DNA of 6,107 nt from JBFMFE01 sp040752295 (GTDB lineage Bacteria; UBP15; UBA6099; JBFMBQ01). The stretch covers positions 1 through 6,107 of the forward strand of contig JBFMFE010000308.1 of NCBI GenBank assembly GCA_040752295.1. The letters run 5' to 3'. How positions within the stretch are numbered: the first letter of the stretch is position 1; each line of letters begins with the position of its first letter. The position numbers and the translations under genes were made by a program. Positions 1 through 5,568 of this stretch are shown one piece after another. The notes under the pieces were generated by a model. The model saw only the letters and a program-made list of their open reading frames with translations. It was not told the origin of the DNA and did no database searches.

Positions 1-99
1 CTGGGCGCGGTTTGCATTCACGGGTTGCCGGTTTCCTCCCGTTCGAGGCTCCGCCTCTAACCTCTCTGCCTTGAATCTTCAGCATTCTTGCGGTTTCTT

Positions 100-132
100 C
101 CCGAATTATTCAAACGGCGTGAATAATTCGGG
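100..132. repeat. Perfect 13-bp inverted repeat (stem-loop)
   Basis: The left arm CCCGAATTATTCA (100-112) is the exact reverse complement of TGAATAATTCGGG (120-132), with the 7-base loop AACGGCG between them. The arms are AT-rich inside and closed by GGG/CCC. No run of T follows, so it is not a textbook intrinsic terminator. It could be a terminator for an unseen upstream gene, a regulator-binding palindrome, or a copy of an interspersed palindromic repeat. The symmetry is certain from the sequence; its role is not. Confidence 0.8.
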
Positions 133-168
133 TTCTGTCAATCCCGCCTCGCTCACTCCAACAGAACC
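131..168. repeat. Second inverted repeat abutting the first (8-bp arms)
   Basis: GGTTCTGT (131-138) is exactly complementary in inverted orientation to ACAGAACC (161-168), with 22 bases between. The left arm shares its first two bases with the end of the 100-132 palindrome, so in RNA the two stems could stack (using 133-138 with 161-166) or compete. With the first repeat it forms a structured block of about 70 bases. Its function is unknown. Confidence 0.55.
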
Positions 169-286
169 GAGGACTTCCGGGAATCAACTGTCGCGTGAAC
201 ATTACCCGCTTTTATGTCGCATACTCTGCCTCCCGCACGCTCTTCCACTATCAATTTGCGGAACTGGTGTGCCTGCCGCGGCGGTG

Positions 287-315
287 TTCAAAACGGGGTT
301 GATAAATGGTAGAAT
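287..315 (+). promoter_or_regulatory. Candidate sigma70-type promoter of the GH67-like gene
   Basis: A -10-like TAGAAT (310-315, five of six consensus bases) lies 17 bases downstream of a -35-like TTCAAA (287-292, four of six). Transcription would start near base 322, leaving a leader of about 30 bases with the ribosome-binding site inside it. A start there would place the in-frame ATG at 306 upstream of the transcript, which supports translation from 351. This is inferred from consensus matching only. Confidence 0.45.
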
Positions 316-337
316 GTTTGCGCCGGCGCGCCAGTGT

Positions 338-342
338 GGAGG
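338..342 (+). promoter_or_regulatory. Ribosome-binding site deciding the start at 351
   Basis: GGAGG sits 8 bases before the ATG at 351, close to ideal spacing. The alternative in-frame ATG at 306 has no comparable site. Starting there would add 15 residues (rich in arginine) ahead of an otherwise normal signal peptide. Confidence 0.85.
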
Positions 343-350
343 ATGTTCCG

Positions 351-2465
351 ATGAGAAAACATGCCGTCGCACTCGCTCTGTCCGTCGCACTCGCTCTGTC
401 CGCCGCGGCGCTCGTTTCGGCGGCGCCGGCGGTTGAATCCGCCGCCGACCACGAACGGATCGCGCAGATATGCGCCGCCGTCGTCGTAACCCGCGACGAT
501 TACGCGGACCCCGCGGTCCAGCTTGCCCTTGGAGCGCTCAAAGACTCCGTCGCCGCGGAGTTCGGTGTCGAGATGAAGGTGATGACCGACGCGGACGCCG
601 TGAGGGACCACCCGGCGGGGGCGGTCGTCGTGGGTTTCGACAACTCCTTTCTCGAAGAGCTTTTGGGCGGCAGCCAGCCCGCGACGATGTTCCATGACGC
701 CGAGAGTTATTTCATAAATCCCTTCAGCGCTGGGGCGTCGAGGTATCTGCTTGTCCACGCCGACGGGGCGAGGGGGAGGGCGTTCGCGCTTTTCCGGCTT
801 GCCGACCTCATACGCATCGCCCCGGCGTCGCTGCTCGCGGGACAGGTCGCCGAGTCACCGGCGTTCCCGCTTCGGATCGCGTCGGGATGCACGCCCGAGG
901 AGGCGCTCCGGTGGGGCTACAACACCGTGATCACGGGGGTCAACACAAACCAGGTACTCCTGCTCGACGGTTATGACACGGGGCTGTTCGAGGGGAAGGA
1001 CGAGCAGCGCCGGCGTGTGGAAGGCAGGCGCAAACGGCTCGCCGCCGCGCTCGAGCGCTCGAAGGCTCTGCGCCTGGACGCGGTCTCGTCCGGCGACGAG
1101 TTCGAGTTTCACCGCGCCGTTCTCGACCGCCCCTACAGAAAGGACATCACGCCGGGCGGGGACTCCGAGTTCCTGTGCTTCTGTTCGGACGCGATATGGG
1201 AGATGTACCGCGCCAAATACAGGGAGCTGTTCGAGGATTTCCCCGATCTCGACTTCGTAATGGTCCGGCTCGGCGAAAACTACGCGAGGGACGATTACTT
1301 CGGAAACGTCGTCGCCACGATGGAGTTCTGGAAATACTGCCCGAGGTGCCGCGACGACGACTACGTCCGGCGCATAACAACGCTCGTCAACAGGACCTGG
1401 GACGTGGTCGTCGGCGAGAAAGGCGGAAAGTACATCCACCGGTCGTGGGAGACGAACGACGCCGGGTTCCACTCCAACCCCCGAGTCTACGAGGCGGTCG
1501 TCGGCGGGCTGAAGCGGACGGAGAACCTGTACATTTCGGTGAAGTACACCACCACGGACTTCTGGATGTACAACTTTCCGAACCCGACGATAGGGCTGAA
1601 GGGTGCGCCGCAGGTGGTGGAGTTCCAGTGCCAGCGGGAATACGAGGGGAAGGGCGCGTATCCCAACTTCATAGGCGAGGAGGCGGGGGAGGCGTACCGC
1701 TACGTGCGCGACAAGGGGGCGGCGGGGGTGTGGAACTGGCTCCACGGCGGCGGGTGGGGGGGTCCCGAGGTGCGGCTCGACTGGTGGAACGAGGCGAACA
1801 TGTACGCGGCGTCGCGGCTGGCGTGGAACCCCGATCTCACCGCCGAACAACTCGCGCACGAGTGGGCGGCGCTGAGGTTCGGGCGGGAGAACGCCGCCGG
1901 GGTCGCGCGGATACTGTTGCGCTCGGACGACGTCGTCAGGAAACTCGTCTATTTCGAAGCCGCCGCGAAGGGGAAGGCATCGAAGTGGATGCCGAACGAG
2001 AACTGGGTGCGGGACGACGTGATAAAGGGCGGCGACCGGCTCGAGCGCGTTTACCAGAACGCGGGGGGGCGTGCGGGCGAGATGATCGCAGAGAAGGACG
2101 AGGCGATAAAGCTGCTCAACGGCATGAAGGAGTGGGCGAAGAAGCTCGATCTGCCGGCGGTGGAGAAGGAATTCGTCGTGAACACCATCGAGTACGAGCT
2201 TCTTCTCGCGAGGGTCCTGCGGGAGTACGCCGCGGCGTATTTCAAGTACCTCGAGTGGAAAAAGAGGGGCGGTGCGGAACTGAAGAAGTCGTGGGTGGAG
2301 GGCTGGCGGCGGTGGCATCAGGAGTGGGAGATTTACACACGCGACGCCGGGAAACTTCCGCAGGCGGCGACGCCGTACCGCGACGACGGGATGATGGCGG
2401 CGATGCTGAAGCTCGCCGAGGAGATGCAGGGCGGGACCCCGCAACATCGGCGCATCGCCGAATAA
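351..2465 (+). CDS. Exported GH67-like (alpha-glucuronidase-related) glycoside hydrolase
   Basis: This 704-residue protein starts at 351, after a GGAGG site. Residues 1-24 form a Sec signal peptide (MRK, a long A/L/V core, then VSA before the likely cut), so it should act outside the cytoplasm. There is no lipobox cysteine. Residues of about 30-175 resemble the GH67 N-terminal domain, about 175-475 the catalytic barrel, and the rest the helical C-terminal domain. The stretch after WN near 460 includes NEANMYAASRLAWNPDLTAE, very like the GH67 pattern ANLYGFGRLAWNPDLSAEE. K398, D403 (in TDF) and E430 (in REY) align with the lysine of IKNGPxDF and the Asp/Glu base pair that I recall for GH67 enzymes. 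E309 (RLGEN) may be the acid, but its spacing to D403 (94) is longer than I recall for GH67 (about 73). GH67 enzymes remove (4-O-methyl)glucuronic acid from xylo-oligosaccharides; substrate here is unproven. Cysteines at 276, 278, 330 and 333 (CxC, CPxC) are unusual. The DUF4838 family is the main alternative label. Confidence 0.78.
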   Translation: MRKHAVALALSVALALSAAALVSAAPAVESAADHERIAQICAAVVVTRDDYADPAVQLALGALKDSVAAEFGVEMKVMTDADAVRDHPAGAVVVGFDNSFLEELLGGSQPATMFHDAESYFINPFSAGASRYLLVHADGARGRAFALFRLADLIRIAPASLLAGQVAESPAFPLRIASGCTPEEALRWGYNTVITGVNTNQVLLLDGYDTGLFEGKDEQRRRVEGRRKRLAAALERSKALRLDAVSSGDEFEFHRAVLDRPYRKDITPGGDSEFLCFCSDAIWEMYRAKYRELFEDFPDLDFVMVRLGENYARDDYFGNVVATMEFWKYCPRCRDDDYVRRITTLVNRTWDVVVGEKGGKYIHRSWETNDAGFHSNPRVYEAVVGGLKRTENLYISVKYTTTDFWMYNFPNPTIGLKGAPQVVEFQCQREYEGKGAYPNFIGEEAGEAYRYVRDKGAAGVWNWLHGGGWGGPEVRLDWWNEANMYAASRLAWNPDLTAEQLAHEWAALRFGRENAAGVARILLRSDDVVRKLVYFEAAAKGKASKWMPNENWVRDDVIKGGDRLERVYQNAGGRAGEMIAEKDEAIKLLNGMKEWAKKLDLPAVEKEFVVNTIEYELLLARVLREYAAAYFKYLEWKKRGGAELKKSWVEGWRRWHQEWEIYTRDAGKLPQAATPYRDDGMMAAMLKLAEEMQGGTPQHRRIAE
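364..402 (+). repeat. Exact 18-bp tandem duplication inside the signal peptide
   Basis: The 18-bp unit at 364-381 is repeated without change at 382-399, and three more bases (400-402) continue the period. The duplication is in frame and doubles the hexapeptide VALALS in the hydrophobic core of the signal peptide (VALALSVALALS, residues 6-17). It probably arose by replication slippage and lengthens the h-region by six residues. Confidence 0.9.
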
Positions 2466-2467
2466 GC

Positions 2468-2494
2468 CGCGGATCACGCGGATTACGCGGAGGA
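2468..2494 (+). repeat. Three 9-bp tandem units carrying the next gene's ribosome-binding site
   Basis: CGCGGATCA (2468-2476), CGCGGATTA (2477-2485) and CGCGGAGGA (2486-2494) are consecutive units sharing CGCGGA and the final A. The third contains GGAGG (2489-2493), 6 bases before the ATG at 2500, so it acts as the Shine-Dalgarno of the DUF1232 gene. The array fills nearly all of the 34-base gap between the two plus-strand genes. Confidence 0.8.
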
Positions 2495-2499
2495 ATCAA

Positions 2500-3033
2500 A
2501 TGGAAAACGAAGTTGAAAGCAGGCTCGCCGAGAGGATCAGGAGACGGTGGCGGAAGTTCAACCGGAGGTTCGCCGAGGCGGCGGCGGAGGCGCTCGAGCA
2601 GTTCTCGGCGGGGAGGGACAGGGAGGACATGGAGGATTCCATCAGGGAATTCATCGAGTGGGTGGAAGCCGCGCCGAACTTTGTTTTGCTTCTCGTCAAC
2701 CTCATGGCGGACGACAGGGCGCCCTCCTACGGCAAGCTGCGTATCGCCGTGCTTCTCCTGTACCTGCTCTCGCCGGTTGACTTCCTGCCGGGATGGCTGC
2801 TCGGTCCCGTGGGATACATGGACGACGCGGTCGTGGCGCTGTACCTCGCGTTCATGATACTGCGTTGGCTCGACGAGACGGACGAGGGCGTGATCCACGA
2901 GAACTGGCCGGGCGAGCCTGAAAAGTTAGAGAAGATTATGAAGGTGGTCAGAAGGGTGTCGCGGCTCGGCGGCGCGGGGGAGACCGTGGAGAATATCGCC
3001 GAGCCGGGCTGGCGCAGGCGCATCGCGGAGTGA
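2500..3033 (+). CDS. DUF1232 (YkvA-like) protein
   Basis: This 177-residue protein starts at the ATG that follows GGAGG by 6 bases. Residues of about 75-125 match the DUF1232/YkvA pattern: a hydrophobic helix, then YLLSPVDFLPGWL (88-100), a short loop with G, and DDAVVALYLAF (108-118). This SPxDxxPD-like turn plus DDxxV is the family signature. The hydrophobic segments at 82-91 and 109-124 suggest membrane association. No signal peptide is visible. The first 60 residues are charged and helical (RIRRRWRKFNRR, then an acidic stretch). The family's biochemical role is not established, so I assign none. The gene is probably co-transcribed with the GH67-like gene 34 bases upstream, though nothing in either protein points to shared function; such proteins are found in many contexts. 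Its C-terminus, RRIAE, is identical to that of the upstream protein. Confidence 0.88.
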   Translation: MENEVESRLAERIRRRWRKFNRRFAEAAAEALEQFSAGRDREDMEDSIREFIEWVEAAPNFVLLLVNLMADDRAPSYGKLRIAVLLLYLLSPVDFLPGWLLGPVGYMDDAVVALYLAFMILRWLDETDEGVIHENWPGEPEKLEKIMKVVRRVSRLGGAGETVENIAEPGWRRRIAE

Positions 3034-3113
3034 AGCGCGGCGCCGAGGGGCGGAGGCTTCGCGCCGGCTGCATGGACATTCAGTTCTCCGGCATAAACGA
3101 GGAGTGAGGCGCG

Positions 3114-3136
3114 CCGCGGGAAACGGTTTCCCGCGG
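3114..3136. terminator. 10-bp stem-loop between convergent genes
   Basis: CCGCGGGAAA (3114-3123) and TTTCCCGCGG (3127-3136) form a perfect 10-bp stem around the loop CGG. It lies 80 bases after the DUF1232 stop and 16 bases after the helicase stop on the other strand, a natural place for a bidirectional terminator. Neither side has a U tract, so termination might need Rho, or the stem may serve to protect the RNA 3' end. A related sequence follows the ribokinase stop codon. Confidence 0.45.
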
Positions 3137-3152
3137 ACGGGCGCGGGCGCGC

Positions 3153-5483
3153 TCACGTCAAAAGACCGGCGAGTATGATCTCCGCCGCCTTTTTGTCGAG
3201 CGGCTCGTTGAGGTTGCCGCACTTGGGCGACTGGACGCACGAGGGGCATCCGTCGTCGCACGGGCATCCGGCGACGAGATCGAGTGTATCGGTCAGGAGT
3301 TCGCGGATACGCACGTAGCCGGTTTCTGCGATGCCCATCCCCCCATCGTACGCGTCGTGAATGAAGATGGTGGGACCGCCGGTGTCGGGGTGGCGGTCCT
3401 GCGATACGCCTCCGATGTCCTGCCTGTCGCACATCGCGAGGAGGGGCAGCATGGCGATGGCGGCGTGCTCGACGGCGTGGAGACCGCCCATGACGTCGAG
3501 CGCCGCGCCGCGGAGTTCCCCGATGATCTCTTCCGGAACGATGAACCACAGACCGTGCGTTGTGAGGATTTCCTCGGGGTAGTTCAGCTCCCTGCGCTCG
3601 ATGATCGAGTTGTCCCCGGTCCGGATTTTCCTGAAGTATTTCACTCTTTCGGCGACGCGGACGAAGCCGAAGGAGACCTTCGCGGCGCCGAGGCGTTTGG
3701 AAACGCGTTCGCTCTGAATGCTGACGTTTTCCGTGGAGAGCGAGCGCGTGTAGTAGGGTAGGTTTTTGGGGACGACCCAGGCGGTTTTATCCGCGAGGTC
3801 GAGTTTTTCGACGAGGAACGAATCGCCCTCGTGGAGGTAGACGGCGCCGTCGTGGAGGTAACGCAGAGCGTTTGAGGCGTCCATGGTACCTATCCGGGCG
3901 CCGCCTGGGATACGGATGTCGTAGCGTTCAGAGGATGCGGAGCGGAGGTTGATGCGCGCGGCGGGGGAGTCGCCGCCTGCCCAGAAGACGCCCGAGCGGC
4001 GCTCGACGAGCGAGCCGGATGTGATGAGGTCGCGGACGAGTCCCACGTATCCGCCGCCGAAGCGCGGCTCCTCGTCGCGGCGCAGGGGGAGTTCGTTCGC
4101 GGCGGCCTTGAGGTGCTGGGAGAGTATGTAGGGGTTTTCCGGGTTGATGATGGCGCTTTCGACGGGTCTGCCGAAGAAATATTCTGGGTGGCGGATGAGA
4201 TACTGGTCGAGTGGTTCGGGGTGGGCGACGAACACGGCGATGGAGTCGCCGGAGCGCCTGCCGGCTCTGCCCGCCTGCTGCCAGACGCTGGCGATTGTGC
4301 CGGGATAGCCGTTGATGACTGCGGCGTCGAGGCTGCCGATGTCCACGCCGAGTTCGAGCGCGCTTGTGCAGGCGACGCCGTGGAGTTTTCCGGTCGCCAG
4401 TTCGCGTTCGATGCGCCTGCGGTCGGAGGGGAGATACCCAGCGCGGTAGGCGTGAATGCGGGCGCGGGTACGCGGGGATGCGGATTTGAGTTTGGCGCGC
4501 GTGAACCGGAGTATGACCTCGACGGTGGGTTTGGCGCCGGCGAAGACGATCGTGCGCAGACCCGCCCGGACGAAGCGGGCGAAGAGATCGACGGTTTCCG
4601 TGAGCGGGCTTTTTCTCCTGAAGGCGGTTTTTTCGAGGACCGGGGGGTTCCAGAGAATGAACGTTTTTTTGGCTGAAGGCGCGCCGTTGTCGTTGACGAC
4701 CGACAGCTTCGCGCCGGTCAGCGCGGCGGCGTGCTCGCCGGGGTTGGCGATGGTTGCGGAACAGCACACGTAAACCGGGTCGGCGCCGTGGTGAGCGCAT
4801 ACGCGGTTGAGCCTTTTCACGACGTTCGCGACGTGAGAGCCGAAGACGCCGCGGTAGGCGTGAATCTCGTCGAGGACGACGAATCTGAGGTTCCTGAAAA
4901 ATCCCGCCCAGAGGGCGTTGTGGTTCGGGAGGATGCCGAAGGAGAGCATGTCGGGATTGGTGAGGATGACGCGTGCGCTGCGGCGCAGCTGCGGGCGCAC
5001 GTCCTCCGGCGTGTCGCCGTCGTACGCGCCGAACGCGACGCGGAAGGAATGGAAGCGCGGCGAGTGGACGCCGCGGGTTTCGTCGAAGGGTTCGTCGGGC
5101 GAGATAAGCCCGTGGAGGGCGCGCGCCTGGTCCTGCGACAGCGCCTTCGTGGGGAAGACGTAGAGCGCCGTCGTGAACGGGTCGTTGAGTATGGCTTCGA
5201 GCACGGGAAGGTTGTAGCAGAGCGACTTTCCGCTCGCCGTTTCGGTGACGATCACGACGTTTTCGCCGTTTCTGACCCTGCGGACGGCTTCCGCCTGGTG
5301 GGAGTAGAACCTGTTTATGGAGAGGCGGCAGAGGTTCGCGGCGAGGACACCGGGCAGCGGGGGGACGAGGTCTTCGTACCGCGGCTCGCGCGGGGGAAAG
5401 ACCCTGCATTCGGCGATCTGCCCCTCGTATCCGTCATCGGTCTTGAGCCGCTCGATAAGCTGTTCGGCGCCCGGTTTCTTCAT
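3153..5483 (-). CDS. mrfA: MrfA/YprA-type superfamily 2 DNA helicase with C-terminal DUF1998 cysteine cluster
   Basis: This 776-residue protein carries a full set of DEAD/H-type motifs: Q motif YSHQAEA (60-66), Walker A TETASGKS (80-87), PTKAL (111-115), TNPDML (175-180), DEIH (205-208), SAT (242-244), IVFAGAK (312-318), TSALELGVDIG (373-383) and QQAGRAGR (402-409). Residues of about 640-776 are a DUF1998-type domain with C740, C742, C746, C749 and C755, followed by CGNLNEPLDKKAA, a likely zinc site. This architecture defines the MrfA/YprA family, related to yeast Hrq1. In Bacillus subtilis MrfA is a 3'-5' helicase that works with the nuclease MrfB in excision of mitomycin C damage; a repair role here is inferred from family. 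The length is normal (B. subtilis MrfA is about 750 residues) and no motif is missing. The start at 5483 has no clear Shine-Dalgarno, but no better start exists before the conserved REPRYEDLVPPLPG region. No mrfB-like gene is visible. It follows the ribokinase after 85 bases. Confidence 0.92.
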   Translation of the reverse strand: MKKPGAEQLIERLKTDDGYEGQIAECRVFPPREPRYEDLVPPLPGVLAANLCRLSINRFYSHQAEAVRRVRNGENVVIVTETASGKSLCYNLPVLEAILNDPFTTALYVFPTKALSQDQARALHGLISPDEPFDETRGVHSPRFHSFRVAFGAYDGDTPEDVRPQLRRSARVILTNPDMLSFGILPNHNALWAGFFRNLRFVVLDEIHAYRGVFGSHVANVVKRLNRVCAHHGADPVYVCCSATIANPGEHAAALTGAKLSVVNDNGAPSAKKTFILWNPPVLEKTAFRRKSPLTETVDLFARFVRAGLRTIVFAGAKPTVEVILRFTRAKLKSASPRTRARIHAYRAGYLPSDRRRIERELATGKLHGVACTSALELGVDIGSLDAAVINGYPGTIASVWQQAGRAGRRSGDSIAVFVAHPEPLDQYLIRHPEYFFGRPVESAIINPENPYILSQHLKAAANELPLRRDEEPRFGGGYVGLVRDLITSGSLVERRSGVFWAGGDSPAARINLRSASSERYDIRIPGGARIGTMDASNALRYLHDGAVYLHEGDSFLVEKLDLADKTAWVVPKNLPYYTRSLSTENVSIQSERVSKRLGAAKVSFGFVRVAERVKYFRKIRTGDNSIIERRELNYPEEILTTHGLWFIVPEEIIGELRGAALDVMGGLHAVEHAAIAMLPLLAMCDRQDIGGVSQDRHPDTGGPTIFIHDAYDGGMGIAETGYVRIRELLTDTLDLVAGCPCDDGCPSCVQSPKCGNLNEPLDKKAAEIILAGLLT

Positions 5484-5490
5484 GGGTGTG

Positions 5491-5511
5491 TTTAAGATGC
5501 GCTTAAAGCGC
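5491..5511. promoter_or_regulatory. Two overlapping palindromes just upstream of the helicase start
   Basis: TTTAAG (5491-5496), spacer ATGCG, CTTAAA (5502-5507) is a perfect inverted repeat. It overlaps a second one, GCGCTT (5499-5504), A, AAGCGC (5506-5511). This AT-rich patch sits in a GC-rich region 8-28 bases before the helicase ATG, where a promoter -10 region, an operator, or an RNA hairpin masking the start could lie. The start lacks a clear ribosome-binding site. The symmetry is read directly; the regulatory role is a guess. Confidence 0.4.
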
Positions 5512-5520
5512 GGCGTTTCA

Positions 5521-5564
5521 CCGCGGCAGGGGTTTCCCGGGGACGGTACGCGGGAGCGCCGCGG
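5521..5564 (-). other. 3' element after the ribokinase stop, similar to the one after the helicase stop
   Basis: Plus-strand CCGCGGC (5521-5527) can pair with GCCGCGG (5558-5564), closing a 30-base loop. Inside lies GGTTTCCCGGGGACGG (5531-5546), which differs at one base from GGTTTCCCGCGGACGG (3125-3140) near the helicase stop. In both places CCGCGG lies just to the left and CGCGGG just to the right. Its position right after a minus-strand stop suggests a terminator or 3'-end structure, again without a U tract. The adjoining 5509-5525 (CGCGG, 7-base loop, CCGCG) can form an alternative small hairpin. Confidence 0.4.
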
Positions 5565-5568
5565 AGAC

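Larger units (their letters stand above)
1..286. other. Non-coding leader upstream of the GH67-like gene
   Basis: I see no convincing gene here. The stretch is visibly richer in A and T than the rest of the window. It contains a short stem-loop at 45-57 (GAGGC, loop TCC, GCCTC), two larger inverted repeats listed separately, and two similar pyrimidine-rich 13-mers at 29-41 (CGGTTTCCTCCCG) and 91-103 (CGGTTTCTTCCCG) that differ at one base. Plus-strand frame 2 stays open from base 2 to 436, but its predicted protein resembles no family I know, it lacks a good ribosome-binding site, and it runs into the signal-peptide region of the next gene. I treat it as chance. The 3' end of an upstream gene could lie just left of base 1. 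Confidence 0.6.

Noticed and set aside
317..332. 16-base exact match TTTGCGCCGGCGCGCC between the leader and the ribokinase gene (6038-6053)
   Set aside because: The match is mostly self-complementary GC repeats that recur easily in GC-rich DNA, and in the kinase it encodes conserved-region residues, so I take it as coincidence.
306..350. In-frame upstream ATG at 306 as the start of the GH67-like gene
   Set aside because: It overlaps the candidate promoter, lacks a ribosome-binding site, and would place an arginine-rich stretch before a normal signal peptide; the ATG at 351 has GGAGG at ideal spacing.
2..436. Plus-strand open frame through the leader and into the GH67-like gene (TTG at 71 as possible start)
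   Set aside because: No family resemblance and no good ribosome-binding site, and it reads through both palindromes. It ends inside the signal-peptide and mature N-terminus region of a well-supported gene in another frame.
855..2477. Long minus-strand open frame (540 codons) opposite the GH67-like gene
   Set aside because: A typical antisense shadow in GC-rich coding DNA: the translation is rich in R, P, L and V with no recognisable domain, while the plus strand encodes a clear family member.
1175..2857. 560-codon plus-strand frame spanning both plus-strand genes
   Set aside because: An out-of-frame shadow made almost wholly of R, G, E and A. It would overlap two genes that have good ribosome-binding sites and domain matches.
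3072..3107. Tiny frame of 11 codons (MDIQFSGINEE) in the convergent gap
   Set aside because: Too short to support, with no ribosome-binding site or family match.
4664..4670. Run of seven A on the coding strand of the helicase, a possible slippage or frameshift site
   Set aside because: The frame continues intact with all motifs on both sides, and the run does not form a canonical slippery heptamer in the reading frame.
3928..5409. 493-codon minus-strand frame inside the helicase gene
   Set aside because: Arginine- and proline-rich out-of-frame translation. The helicase frame contains every expected motif, so this is a shadow.
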